This document shows, in pieces, positions 33,648 to 42,179 of a stretch of 64,000 nucleotides of DNA; within the stretch, counting starts at the first letter, position 1, and every line of letters begins with the position of its first letter. A program made the position numbers and the translations under genes. Origin of the DNA: Bacillota bacterium (GTDB taxonomy: Bacteria; Bacillota; Clostridia; Acetivibrionales; DSM-27016); assembly GCA_023390115.1 (NCBI GenBank), contig JAEWDM010000040.1, positions 62,001-126,000 on the forward strand, written 5' to 3'. The notes under the pieces were generated by a model that was not told the origin of the DNA, made no database searches, and saw only the letters and a list, made by a program, of their open reading frames with translations.

Positions 33648-34442
33648 TTGCCCAGATACTCAAGAACGTTAAGTAAAACGCAAATTTATCATGTAATGCT
33701 AAGAGGAAATAACCGCGAAAAAATATTTATAGACAATGAGGATAAGGATAGAATCATAAATATACTATATGAAAAAAAGGGAAATGGAGAATACCTCATT
33801 TATGCGTATTGCATAATGGACAACCATATTCATTTGCTTATAAAAGAAGAGAAGGCATCTGTTTCCAGCATTGTAAAAAGGGTTGGGGTGAGCTACGCAT
33901 ATTATTTCAATAAGAAATACAGGCATATCGGACATGTATTTCAAGACAGGTTCCGAAGTGAAATTGTGGAAAATGATGCGTATCTGCTGGCGTTAATAAG
34001 ATATCTGCATCAAAATCCATTAAAAGCGGGAATAAGCACTATAGAAGGATATAAATGGAGCAGCTACAGAGAATATTTAAACCGGGGAAAGGGACTGGCA
34101 GAAACTAGAGAAATACTGAAGCTTATATCGGATGACCGCAAAAGTGCATTGGAGGAATTTATAAGATTCAATCATGAAATAACAGAGGAGGCGTTCCTTG
34201 ATGTAGCTAAAGTTACGGAAATAGATGAAACTAATGTTAAAGAGTATATTAATGGGTTTTTGAGCATTCATAATATTGGAATAGAACAGTTGCGGGAAGC
34301 AAAAAAAAGACACTTGGCAAAGAAGCTGGTAAAGGATTTGCTGGAAAAATCAAGCCTTTCTAAAAGAGCAATTGCCTTTGAATTGGGACTGGGCAGGGAA
34401 ACGATAAGAAGAATTGCTGTGTCGAAAGAACCGTCCCCCTGA
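33648..34442 (+). CDS. REP-associated tyrosine transposase (RAYT), IS200-like Y1 domain
   Basis: 264-residue HUH-type single-strand transposase-like protein. The N-terminus (RYSRTLSKTQIYHVMLRGNN) and HUH motif MDNHIHLLIKEE are typical. The catalytic Tyr lies in the VGVSYAYYFNKKY region, followed by GHVFQDRFRSEIVE and LIRYLHQNPLKAGI. The C-terminal 90 residues carry a helix-turn-helix (LSKRAIAFELGLGRETIRRI). It starts with TTG after AAGGAGGGG. I saw no flanking terminal repeats, so it is probably a domesticated single-copy RAYT rather than an active insertion sequence. Confidence 0.88.
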   Translation: MPRYSRTLSKTQIYHVMLRGNNREKIFIDNEDKDRIINILYEKKGNGEYLIYAYCIMDNHIHLLIKEEKASVSSIVKRVGVSYAYYFNKKYRHIGHVFQDRFRSEIVENDAYLLALIRYLHQNPLKAGISTIEGYKWSSYREYLNRGKGLAETREILKLISDDRKSALEEFIRFNHEITEEAFLDVAKVTEIDETNVKEYINGFLSIHNIGIEQLREAKKRHLAKKLVKDLLEKSSLSKRAIAFELGLGRETIRRIAVSKEPSP

Positions 34443-34454
34443 CCCGGTGTTCCT

Positions 34455-35609
34455 CTAAGCCGGTGTGGACAGGCTTTGGCGGCAGTTCTTCAGAACTGAG
34501 TAATAGTCATATACCAATTGCCTGAAAACTTTGTCCCAGGTTTTTTGGAGGGTGTATTCCCGTGCGTTTTTGCTCATTGCTCCTGCAAGCCGGTGATTCT
34601 CTAAAAGTTCTGCGATGCCGGCCGTAAAGCTTTCCGTATCTCTGGGCTCACATAATAGTCCATTATACCTATGAATTATATTATCCTTTACTCCTCCCGA
34701 ATTTACGCCTATGACAGGAAGTCCCGAGGCCATTGCTTCAAGAATAACATTTCCGAAGGTCTCCGTGCCGGACGGAAAAACAAATATGTCTGCGGACGCG
34801 TATGCCTCCGACAGCCGCTCGCCTCTTAGATACCCTGTAAAGCAAACATTTGCGGGTGCGCCGGCTTTTAGCTTTTTCGACATTGGGCCGTCTCCTACTA
34901 TTATAAAGCGGGCCTTTTCCGGATAGAGCCTGTTTATATTTTCTATACTGTCCATGAGGATATCCAGATCCTTTTCCGGTGCGAGCCTCCCTACATATAA
35001 AAATGTTGTTGGAGTGCCTGAGGAGGTGCCTTCCTTTGAGGGCAGGTGTCCCTGCCTTGCGGTATACTTGCTGGTATCAATGCCTCTGGACCATATTTTC
35101 AAATTATCTATTCCCTTGCTTTCAAGTGTTTTTACAGTGTCATGTGAAGGACAGAAATTTACACTGCAAAAGCTGTGGAACCATCTGAAAAAATTCCACA
35201 CCATTTCTTCCAGATATTCAAACCTGTAATATTTCAAGTAAATATCAAAATTGGTATGAAAGGAAGATACTACCGGGATGTTTCTTTCCCGTGCGTATCT
35301 AAGCCCCATTAAGCCTATCCCCAGAGGGGTCACCAGGTGAACTATGTCCGGGCTGAAGCTGTCCGCCGCTTTGCATAAATTTGAATACAGAGGAATGGAA
35401 AGCCTGCATTCGGGGTAGATGGGGAAGCTTACGCTGTTAAAGCGGTAAACGGGGCTCTTAAGGGGCCTCTCTATTTTAGATAAATACTGGGGTGCAAAAA
35501 ACATATGCTTTATATCTTTGGATACAAGGTAATCTCCCAGCTTTTCCAGAGTGTTGGTTACGCCATTTATTTGAGGCATAAAGGTGTCGGTAAAATATGC
35601 GATTCTCAT
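34455..35609 (-). CDS. Glycosyltransferase family 4 (MgtA/PimB-like)
   Basis: 384-residue GT-B enzyme. The N-terminus RIAYFTDTFMPQINGVTNTL is typical of the diacylglycerol- or phosphatidylinositol-sugar transferase branch. The acceptor domain has VHLVTPLGIGLMGL and SSFHTNFDIYLKYY. The donor-site EX7E motif is FPSGTETFGNVILEAMASGL, intact. It probably adds a sugar from a nucleotide donor to a membrane lipid. The phospholipase-like gene lies 14 bases upstream in the same direction, so the two are likely one operon. Confidence 0.88.
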   Translation of the reverse strand: MRIAYFTDTFMPQINGVTNTLEKLGDYLVSKDIKHMFFAPQYLSKIERPLKSPVYRFNSVSFPIYPECRLSIPLYSNLCKAADSFSPDIVHLVTPLGIGLMGLRYARERNIPVVSSFHTNFDIYLKYYRFEYLEEMVWNFFRWFHSFCSVNFCPSHDTVKTLESKGIDNLKIWSRGIDTSKYTARQGHLPSKEGTSSGTPTTFLYVGRLAPEKDLDILMDSIENINRLYPEKARFIIVGDGPMSKKLKAGAPANVCFTGYLRGERLSEAYASADIFVFPSGTETFGNVILEAMASGLPVIGVNSGGVKDNIIHRYNGLLCEPRDTESFTAGIAELLENHRLAGAMSKNAREYTLQKTWDKVFRQLVYDYYSVLKNCRQSLSTPA

Positions 35610-35623
35610 AAGGGTAATCTCCT

Positions 35624-36211
35624 TTAGGCGGCTAAAATTATTTCTTTAAATGCACATGGAGCTAAAATTGACAGGCATATTGAAGCGGATGCCTTAACGG
35701 CATAAGACATATCAAGCTCATAGCACGGTGCTTTGCCCATATATTCTTCAGAAAGGCTTTCTATATAGCTGCATAAGGAATTAAAATCGTTTGAAATGTA
35801 TACACAGTCGCTATAAATGCATTTGTGTATTTTTCCCGGATTTATTCTGCAATAGGCAAAGAGGTCGAATTCGTATAAATAGTGTGACAGCAGTCCGCCG
35901 TTAAAATGCTTTGAGTGAGCATAGCAAAAGTAGTCTGACAGATAGTGGGATATAATGCCCAGATCCTCGGAAAATTTTCTTGTGCCTATGACAGAGCTGT
36001 CAGTTTCTATTTGTTCCATAAGCGCTTGTATTTTTTTGCATATAAAGCTGAATGAACAGTCCTTGAAATGAGGTATCCTTATAAGCCCGGGACATATATC
36101 CGGCTTGATATTGCCATAAAGGAAGCCTGCTGTGTCAAGCTTTACGGAAAGCTCGCGCTCTGCAGCCCGATGGACGGCTTTGGCTATTCCAAGGTGTGTA
36201 AAAACTGTCAT
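35624..36211 (-). CDS. Zinc-dependent phospholipase C family protein
   Basis: 195 residues of the zinc-dependent PLC / S1-P1 nuclease-like fold: FTHLGIAKAVHRA at the start, GNIKPDICPGLIRIPHFKDC, and DLGIISHYLSDYFCYAHSKH with the His and Asp residues that bind zinc. No signal peptide is visible, so it may act inside the cell. Start ATG follows GGAGG. Its exact substrate is unknown; co-location with a lipid-type glycosyltransferase suggests membrane-lipid work. Confidence 0.8.
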   Translation of the reverse strand: MTVFTHLGIAKAVHRAAERELSVKLDTAGFLYGNIKPDICPGLIRIPHFKDCSFSFICKKIQALMEQIETDSSVIGTRKFSEDLGIISHYLSDYFCYAHSKHFNGGLLSHYLYEFDLFAYCRINPGKIHKCIYSDCVYISNDFNSLCSYIESLSEEYMGKAPCYELDMSYAVKASASICLSILAPCAFKEIILAA

Positions 36212-36311
36212 AGTATATTCCTCCAGTAAATTTTGTTTAATAATATCAGTATACTCCGGGAGGATTATGATTTTTTTATATTGAGATTAAAATTATGTTA
36301 GGAAATATAAT

Positions 36312-36344
36312 GGCCTTAAATCTGTATTTCCCTGACGGAAGGCC
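36312..36344 (-). terminator. Weak hairpin after the MATE gene
   Basis: GGCCTT (36312-36317) and AAGGCC (36339-36344) can pair across a 21-base loop. It is the only terminator-like structure I see there. Confidence 0.35.
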
Positions 36345-36356
36345 GCTATTAGCGCA

Positions 36357-37715
36357 TTATTTTAAGATATGAGTTACATTGTGAATCCATTTTTTCGAGA
36401 AATACCTTTTAAGACCCAGCACCATTTTTATAACCTCTTCCGTATATGACAGAATATATACGTATACAAGGGGAAGGCGGAGATGAAGTCCCCCGAAAAA
36501 GACCAGAGGAATGGCAATTAACCACATGGGGATGACCTCAACCAGAAGAGAGAATCTGGTATCGCCTCCTGCACGGGATATTCCAATGATAATTGTAAGG
36601 TTTACGGCCCGGATTGGAAGTAAAACGGCGATAATTGTGAGTATTTGCGCGGCAGAGGCTTTTACCTCCGCGGAAACATCGAAAAAAGACAGTATAAGTC
36701 CAAAGGAGGCTATAAGAGCTGTACCTATAGCTATGCCCAATATTGGCGCAATTATAAGAAGCTTTGCGGAGTCCTTATGCGCCTGCTCACAAGCGCCCTC
36801 GCCTATTTTCTGCCCTACAATGATTGCGCTTGCGTTGCATATGCCAAAGAATAGCACCATTGCTAATTTATCAACATTTAAAGCAATATTCATCGCTGCA
36901 ATTATATCTGTTCCCATATGTGCATATATAAAGGTGTATGCCGTGGTGCCTAAAGACCATAAGCCCTCGTGTACTATTACAGGCATGGTGGTTTTTATGA
37001 ATTTTATGAAAAAGGCGGCATCAAAGCTCAATAATTCACCTATGCTGACGGCAATAGGCGATTTGCACCCATATATCGCTGAAATTATGATAATAAATTC
37101 AACAGCTCTTGAAATCACGGTTGACAGGCCTGCTCCACGGACGCCCATGCGGGGGAAGCCCCAGTTTCCTTCGATCAGCAGAAAGTTTAAAAGGGTATTT
37201 AAAGACAGGGCAACAATGCTTGCCAGCATCGGCAGCTTTACTCCTCCTATGCTTCTGGATATTATGGAATATCCAAAGCTTATGGTAAAAATTATAAAGC
37301 TTAGAGAATTGATTACAAGAAATTCCGCTCCAAGCTCCACAACAGCAGGGTCGTCCGTAAAAATGCCAATCATATAATGCGGAAATAAAAGGCATGTCAA
37401 GGTAAATATAAGGGATATTGCCACTCCTATTTTGAGGCTGATTGAAAGAGACTTCCTGACTCCTGCGGCATCCTGTTTTCCCCAATATTGGGAAGAAAAT
37501 ATACAAGCCCCGCTGAATGTGCCGAATACAAGCAGGTTCAAAAGGAAGAATATCTGATTGGCTATCCCGACTCCTGCAATTGCCGTTTCTCCAAGCTGGC
37601 CTACCATTATAACGTCTACCATATTCAGGGATGAGGCAATAAGGTTTTGAAAAGCAATAGGAATAGCGAGCTTTATTAAGGTGCTATAAAATTCTTTATT
37701 CTTCAGCCTATCCAT
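36357..37715 (-). CDS. MATE family efflux transporter
   Basis: 452-residue membrane protein with twelve hydrophobic segments in two halves, exporting drugs or metabolites with cation antiport. It starts KNKEFYSTLIKLAIPIAFQN and contains SLNMVDVIMVGQLGETAIAG and IFSSQYWGKQDAAGVRKSLS, both typical. In the second half, NASAIIVGQKIGEG aligns with the first-half pattern. AAAGGAG lies about 17 bases before the ATG, an unusually long spacing. Substrate not predictable. Confidence 0.92.
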   Translation of the reverse strand: MDRLKNKEFYSTLIKLAIPIAFQNLIASSLNMVDVIMVGQLGETAIAGVGIANQIFFLLNLLVFGTFSGACIFSSQYWGKQDAAGVRKSLSISLKIGVAISLIFTLTCLLFPHYMIGIFTDDPAVVELGAEFLVINSLSFIIFTISFGYSIISRSIGGVKLPMLASIVALSLNTLLNFLLIEGNWGFPRMGVRGAGLSTVISRAVEFIIIISAIYGCKSPIAVSIGELLSFDAAFFIKFIKTTMPVIVHEGLWSLGTTAYTFIYAHMGTDIIAAMNIALNVDKLAMVLFFGICNASAIIVGQKIGEGACEQAHKDSAKLLIIAPILGIAIGTALIASFGLILSFFDVSAEVKASAAQILTIIAVLLPIRAVNLTIIIGISRAGGDTRFSLLVEVIPMWLIAIPLVFFGGLHLRLPLVYVYILSYTEEVIKMVLGLKRYFSKKWIHNVTHILK

Positions 37716-37851
37716 GTGTATTATTTTATACTCCTTTGTAAAAACAATATTAATGAGACGGTAATTATATTATTCTAATACACATTTTTGGCTCTGTCCA
37801 GATAAATGAGTTTTATGCTTATATACAAAAAAATTCTCAAAATGGCTAAAG

Positions 37852-37889
37852 GCAGGGAGCCGGGATATTGGTATACCCTGGCTCCCTGC
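37852..37889 (-). terminator. Terminator of the ferredoxin-hcp operon
   Basis: GCAGGGAGCC and GGCTCCCTGC form the ends of a long hairpin, with an inner GG/CC helix, just after the hcp stop codon. Confidence 0.8.
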
Positions 37890-37903
37890 ACTATAATAAG
37901 CTA

Positions 37904-39469
37904 TTAGCCCAGAATGGCTTTCAAGTCCTCTTCAGGAGTAGTTATCGGTTTTAGGGCAAATTTTTCAACCAGCACCTGAAGCACATTTGAGGAGAAAAAG
38001 GCCGGAATTGAAGGTCCTATATATATATTCCTGATTCCAAGAGCCAAAAGCGTAAGGAGTATGCATACGGCTTTTTGCTCATACCATGAAAGAACCAGTG
38101 TCAGCGGAAGCTCATTGACTCCGCATTTAAAAGCATCTGAGAGGGCCAGGGCCACTTTTATTGCCGAGTATGCGTCATTGCACTGCCCCATGTCCATAAT
38201 GCGGGGGAATCCGCCTATTTCGCCTATATCCAGGTCGTTGAACCGGAATTTGCCGCAGGCAAGAGTCAGTATTACCGTATCATTAGGGGATTTCTGCACG
38301 AACTCAGTATAATAGTTTCTTCCGGGCTTTGCTCCGTCACAGCCTCCAACCAGAAAGAAATGCTTTATTGCTCCTGCCTTAACTGCGTCAATGACCTTGT
38401 CTGCCGCTCCAAGCACAGCGCCGTGCGCAAAGCCTGTGCTAAGAACCGAGCCTCCGTTAATTCCGGTAAAATGCATATCCTGATCCCAGCCGCCCAGCTC
38501 CAGTGCCTTTGAGATTACAGGAGAGAAATCCTTTTTGCCGCCCGTACCCTCGGGTATGTGTTTGAGGCCGGGATATGCCACAACCGCTGTTGTAAATACT
38601 CTGTCGGAATAGCTTGCTTTTGGAGGCATGAGGCAGTTGGTAGTAAAAAGGAAGGCCCCGGGAACATGCTCAAATTCCTTTTGCTGATTCTGCCATGCCG
38701 TGCCGAAGTTGCCCTTTAAATGCGAATACCTTTTAAGCGTGGGATAACCATGGGCGGGAAGCATTTCCCCATGTGTATATATGTTAATCCCCTTACCTTG
38801 AGTCTGCTCCAGAAGCTGCTTTAAATCAAGGAGATCATGCCCGCTGACAACTATAAAGGGGCCTTTTTCTATATTTGTGGTTACCCTTGCGGGTATGGGG
38901 TGCCCGTAGGCCGAGGTGTTGGCAGCATCCAGCAGAGCCATGCATTTTAAGTTTGCTTCTCCAAACTCCATAAGCAGGCCAAGCCATTCCTCTACGGGGT
39001 GATCTTCGCCTATTGCCCGCATGCCCTTATACAGCCATCCTGTTACCTCCGGCTCCTCCTTGCCCAGAACATATGCGTGCCATGCATATGCGGCCATGCC
39101 TCTTAAGCCCAGAAGAAAGGTTGAACGTAGGGATATAATATCTTCGTTTCCTGTCCATAGGCTGCCGGCAGAAAAATTCTCCGCCCCTCCAAGCTTATCC
39201 TTTTCCTTTTCCACAAGATTTTTCAAGCGTCTTATGCTGTCACAGTCAAAGCTCACATTTGTTACAGTAGTGAAAAGCCCCTGCATCATAAGCTCGTCTG
39301 CGGCCCTTCCGGGCTTTTTACCTTCTGCCGCCCGGGCCAGGCCTACGAGCGAGCACGTCAGTTCATCCTGGCTGTTTGCCACATCAGGCTGCTTACCGCA
39401 CACGCCCGCTTTTGTACAGGCCCTTCCTCCCGCAGTCTGCTCGCATTGAAAACAAAACATGTTATTCAT
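37904..39469 (-). CDS. hcp: Hydroxylamine reductase / hybrid-cluster protein (class I)
   Basis: 521-residue cytosolic Fe-S enzyme that reduces hydroxylamine in vitro and is linked to nitric-oxide detoxification in anaerobes. The N-terminal cysteines are C6, C9, C18 and C24 (CFQCEQTAGGRACTKAGVCG), spacing C-x2-C-x8-C-x5-C, which fits the [4Fe-4S] class. Hybrid-cluster residues occur in VSGHDLLDL, FTTNCLMPP, GGCDGAKPGR and LACGKFRFN. It follows a ferredoxin gene, and a divergent Crp/Fnr regulator with a well-placed operator lies upstream, so it is probably induced by nitrosative stress. Confidence 0.96.
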   Translation of the reverse strand: MNNMFCFQCEQTAGGRACTKAGVCGKQPDVANSQDELTCSLVGLARAAEGKKPGRAADELMMQGLFTTVTNVSFDCDSIRRLKNLVEKEKDKLGGAENFSAGSLWTGNEDIISLRSTFLLGLRGMAAYAWHAYVLGKEEPEVTGWLYKGMRAIGEDHPVEEWLGLLMEFGEANLKCMALLDAANTSAYGHPIPARVTTNIEKGPFIVVSGHDLLDLKQLLEQTQGKGINIYTHGEMLPAHGYPTLKRYSHLKGNFGTAWQNQQKEFEHVPGAFLFTTNCLMPPKASYSDRVFTTAVVAYPGLKHIPEGTGGKKDFSPVISKALELGGWDQDMHFTGINGGSVLSTGFAHGAVLGAADKVIDAVKAGAIKHFFLVGGCDGAKPGRNYYTEFVQKSPNDTVILTLACGKFRFNDLDIGEIGGFPRIMDMGQCNDAYSAIKVALALSDAFKCGVNELPLTLVLSWYEQKAVCILLTLLALGIRNIYIGPSIPAFFSSNVLQVLVEKFALKPITTPEEDLKAILG

Positions 39470-39516
39470 AATTTTTTACTCCTTTTCATTTTTATTTTAT
39501 TTGGACTTTTTATTTA

Positions 39517-40251
39517 TCAGCTAACAATGCTTCCGTCGGTGCCTATTACGGTAATGCTCCACGGGATAATTTTTCCGCTGGACAGCAAAGCGTCTTTAAC
39601 TGCCTGAACTATACCTCCGCAGCATGGAACCTCCATGCGGACAACAGTTATGCTCTTTATTTCATTATGAGTTAATATTTGAGCAAGCTTATCCGAGTAG
39701 TCAACCGAATCCAGCTTTGGACACCCTATAAGCGTTATCCTGTTTCTCATGAATTCACTGTGCATATTGGCATACGCATAGGCTGTACAGTCCGCGGCTA
39801 TTAAAAGGTCTGCGTTATCAAGGTACGGAGCATTCACAGGAACAAGCTTTATCTGGCAGGGCCACTGTCTCAGCTCCGACTCCATGGAGATATCTGCCTT
39901 TGCCTGTGCCACGGCATTTACCTTTCTGTCTATTTTTCTTGCATTTGATCCGGGGCAGCCGCAGGCGAGCGGTTCTTTTTTAATAGAGTTCTCTTTTTGA
40001 AAATAGAGTTCTCTTTTCTGCATATTTATTTTTACTGCCTCCTCATCATATGCCGGGGCTTCCCTTTCTTCAATTGTAATAGCTCCTGTGGGGCACTCGG
40101 GAAGACAGTCGCCAAGTCCATCACAGTAAGAGTCGGATATAAGCCGTGCCTTTCCGTCAACAAGTGCGAGTGCTCCCTCATGACAGGCATTTATGCAAAG
40201 AGAGCAGCCATTGCATTTTGATTCATCTATTTTTATAATTTTTCTTTTCAT
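39517..40251 (-). CDS. 4Fe-4S ferredoxin-like protein, probable redox partner of Hcp
   Basis: 244 residues. The N-terminal 60 hold two cluster motifs: CNGCSLCINACHEG and CDGLGDCLPECPTG, the second with altered spacing. A further cysteine motif CGCPGSNARK lies near residue 95. The C-terminal domain contains ADCTAYAYANMHSEF, IGCPKLD and EVPCCGGIV, conserved in Hcp-linked ferredoxins. First gene of the operon with hcp 47 bases downstream. It probably delivers electrons to Hcp. In facultative bacteria this job belongs to Hcr. Confidence 0.9.
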   Translation of the reverse strand: MKRKIIKIDESKCNGCSLCINACHEGALALVDGKARLISDSYCDGLGDCLPECPTGAITIEEREAPAYDEEAVKINMQKRELYFQKENSIKKEPLACGCPGSNARKIDRKVNAVAQAKADISMESELRQWPCQIKLVPVNAPYLDNADLLIAADCTAYAYANMHSEFMRNRITLIGCPKLDSVDYSDKLAQILTHNEIKSITVVRMEVPCCGGIVQAVKDALLSSGKIIPWSITVIGTDGSIVS

Positions 40252-40297
40252 AGTATAAAGCCCCTTTCTTTTTTTATTTACGTTGATAATGGTGTGT

Positions 40298-40326
40298 TTG
40301 CCTTGATGAGCTTATTATAGTATAAT
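40298..40326 (+). promoter_or_regulatory. Promoter of the Crp/Fnr regulator gene
   Basis: TTGCCT (40298-40303), a 17-bp spacer and a perfect TATAAT (40321-40326). Transcription would begin near 40333, just before the 40342-40355 palindrome, so bound regulator would block its own gene. Confidence 0.55.
40314..40319 (-). promoter_or_regulatory. -10 element of the ferredoxin-hcp promoter
   Basis: Perfect TATAAT on the minus strand with no recognisable -35. Transcription from about 40307 would place the centre of the palindrome at 40342-40355 at -41.5, the class II activator position for Crp/Fnr proteins. Confidence 0.55.
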
Positions 40327-40341
40327 TAAAATCAAAAATCG

Positions 40342-40355
40342 GTAGCTATAGCTAC
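40342..40355. promoter_or_regulatory. Crp/Fnr-type operator palindrome
   Basis: GTAGCTATAGCTAC is a perfect 14-bp palindrome in the 134-base divergent region. It is the only strong dyad there. Its position fits activation of hcp and repression of the regulator's own gene. Confidence 0.65.
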
Positions 40356-40385
40356 AAAATATCACCTGGAATAGAGGATGATTAA

Positions 40386-41078
40386 ATGATTGATAAATAT
40401 AGAGAGATTTTATGCAAGGCAAGCTTGTTTAACGGCATTTCAAATTGTGATTTGGCAGTCATGCTTAGTTGCCTGAAGCCTAAAATCTGTAAATACAAAA
40501 AAGAAGAGCTCATAGCATATGCGGAAGACCCGTTTGAAAGCATAGGCATTATTCTGGAAGGGGAGGCTGCCGTAGTTAAGGAAAATGCTGCGGGAAGCAG
40601 GGCAATGATGGCACTTTTGAAGCCGTCCGATATATTTGGAGAGATGGCTGTGTTTTCGGGAAGGCCTGTATGGCCTGCAAGCGTGGTGGCCAAGCAGACC
40701 TGCGCCGTGCTTTTTATACCCCGGCAGAACATAGTCGGAGAGTGCAGCCAGACTTGTGACAGGCATAGGATCGTGATATTTAATATGCTTAAGATTATAT
40801 CTGAAAAGGCTCTTATGCTTAATAAAAAGGTGGAATACTTAAGCATAAAAAGCATGAGGGGGAAGCTCTGCGCTTTCATAATTGAGCAGTATAAAAAGAA
40901 GGGAAGCTTTACATTTACGCTTCCCATGAACAGGAATGAGCTGGCTGATTTCCTAAATGTGTCCAGGCCATCTATGTCAAGGGAGCTGAGCTGTTTAAGG
41001 GATGAGGGAATAATTGACTTTCATTTGTCGGCTGTAAGGATTGTGAATCTTGAGCTGCTTAAAAGTATGGCAGAGTAA
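40386..41078 (+). CDS. Crp/Fnr family transcriptional regulator (HcpR-like)
   Basis: 230 residues. The N-terminal part is a cyclic-nucleotide-binding-type beta-barrel (GIILEGEAAVVKENAAGSRA; DIFGEMAVFSGRPVWPA), followed by a dimerisation helix. Residues about 165-220 are a Crp-type winged helix (MNRNELADFLNVSRPSMSRE). There is no N-terminal four-Cys Fnr cluster. It is divergent from the ferredoxin-hcp operon, the classical place of HcpR, which responds to nitric oxide or nitrite. The name HcpR is inferred from position. Confidence 0.88.
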   Translation: MIDKYREILCKASLFNGISNCDLAVMLSCLKPKICKYKKEELIAYAEDPFESIGIILEGEAAVVKENAAGSRAMMALLKPSDIFGEMAVFSGRPVWPASVVAKQTCAVLFIPRQNIVGECSQTCDRHRIVIFNMLKIISEKALMLNKKVEYLSIKSMRGKLCAFIIEQYKKKGSFTFTLPMNRNELADFLNVSRPSMSRELSCLRDEGIIDFHLSAVRIVNLELLKSMAE

Positions 41079-41099
41079 ATTTATAAGGAGGGCTTGATT

Positions 41100-41594
41100 G
41101 TGGTACAGGAGGTTATTTTTAGAATGATAGGCTATTTTAAAGAGGATGTCCGCAGAATAAGTCATGCGCTTAAGGTGCATGGCTTTGCGTGCGCTATAGC
41201 GGGGCAGGAAAAGCTTTCGGGCAGTGAAGCGCTTACTCTTGAACTGTCCGCGGTATTGCATGATATAGGCATTCGGGAGGCTGAAAGGAAGTTTAATTCT
41301 ACTGCGGGAAAGTATCAGGAAATGGAGGGACCGCCTATAGCCCGGAGAATTCTTGCCGAATGCGGGGAGGAGGATGAGGTTGTAAAAAGAACCTGCTTTC
41401 TGGTGGGAAATCATCATAGCTATACAAAGATAGACGGGATTGATTTTCAGATTCTCATAGAGGCAGACTTTATTGTCAATATTCAAGAGGACGGTATGGA
41501 TAAGGACATTGTTAAAAGCATAAAGGACAAATACTTCAAAACCTCTGCCGGGAAAAATATTTTGGACTCCATGTACCTGTCCGGCATTGTATAA
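41100..41594 (+). CDS. HD-domain phosphohydrolase-like protein
   Basis: 164 residues with an HD domain: the first His in RISHALKVHGFACAIAG, the HD pair in SAVLHDIGIREAE, then NHHSYTKIDG and the Asp in ILIEADFIVNI, which would bind metal. GTG 41100 lies 7 bases after AAGGAGGG; the TTG at 41094 is too close. It follows the regulator by 21 bases and is probably in its operon. The nucleotide or phosphate substrate is unknown. Confidence 0.82.
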   Translation: MVQEVIFRMIGYFKEDVRRISHALKVHGFACAIAGQEKLSGSEALTLELSAVLHDIGIREAERKFNSTAGKYQEMEGPPIARRILAECGEEDEVVKRTCFLVGNHHSYTKIDGIDFQILIEADFIVNIQEDGMDKDIVKSIKDKYFKTSAGKNILDSMYLSGIV

Positions 41595-41724
41595 AGGCCT
41601 AAGCTTAAAAAATAAACTATTTATTAAATTTAAAAACTATTGTATAATTTATATTGGCTAGGTAAAAAATATAAGTAATGATGGGTTAAAAGCTTTAAGC
41701 TAATCTCATGCTCTCATCATGTAT

Positions 41725-41750
41725 GCCCCGGGCTGATCCCCGGGGCTTTT
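41725..41750 (+). terminator. Terminator after the regulator-HD operon
   Basis: GCCCCGGG-ctgatc-CCCGGGGC followed by TTTT, a strong GC hairpin in a stretch without genes. Confidence 0.85.
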
Positions 41751-41840
41751 GTACGGACTTCTGGGGGGATGGCTTTTATTAAAGAAGCGTCAGCTTATGT
41801 CTGAGGCTGAATATGCCGATAATATAATAGGTGATGCGAT

Positions 41841-41990
41841 ATGTGGATACTTCCTGTAGTAAGGATTACAAATGACAATCAGGTATGGATATACAGAAGG
41901 AAGGATTTATATAAGACGTTCAGGAAAAAAACAAAAGAAGAAAAAACATTTTCTGAAATATATGAGAGTAAAAGAAGAGCCTGCCGGTAA
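41841..41990 (+). CDS. Possible small basic protein (49 residues)
   Basis: Starts ATG with AGGTGAT upstream and ends at TAA 41988, exactly in the stem of a strong terminator. The protein (MWILPVVRITNDNQVWIYRR at the start) is rich in Lys and Arg and has no hydrophobic segment. No homologue is recognised. The RBS, stop and terminator together make it worth considering. The rest of 41595-42179 shows nothing else coding. Confidence 0.35.
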   Translation: MWILPVVRITNDNQVWIYRRKDLYKTFRKKTKEEKTFSEIYESKRRACR

Positions 41991-42004
41991 TGGCAGGCTC
42001 TTCT
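41973..42004 (+). terminator. Strong terminator overlapping the small frame
   Basis: AGAAGAGCCTGCC and GGCAGGCTCTTCT form a 13-bp perfect stem with a 6-base loop. The T run is short. Confidence 0.7.
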
Positions 42005-42179
42005 GATGCTGCTTAAGAGTGCTTTTTCACATGTCCTCGCATTTTGACAGATGCTTTGCAGACTGGTAAAATAAACTCAGCATAGCCTATATAAAGTCCT
42101 TTTAGGGAATATTTATTATGATAAGCTTTAATTGGAGAAAGACTAGTCTTTTCCCGGAGCCATAAAAAAGGAGTAAATT

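Noticed and set aside
36511..37377. Plus-strand frame of 288 codons over the MATE gene
   Set aside because: It is antisense to a clear twelve-segment transporter gene and has no start signal or recognisable domain.
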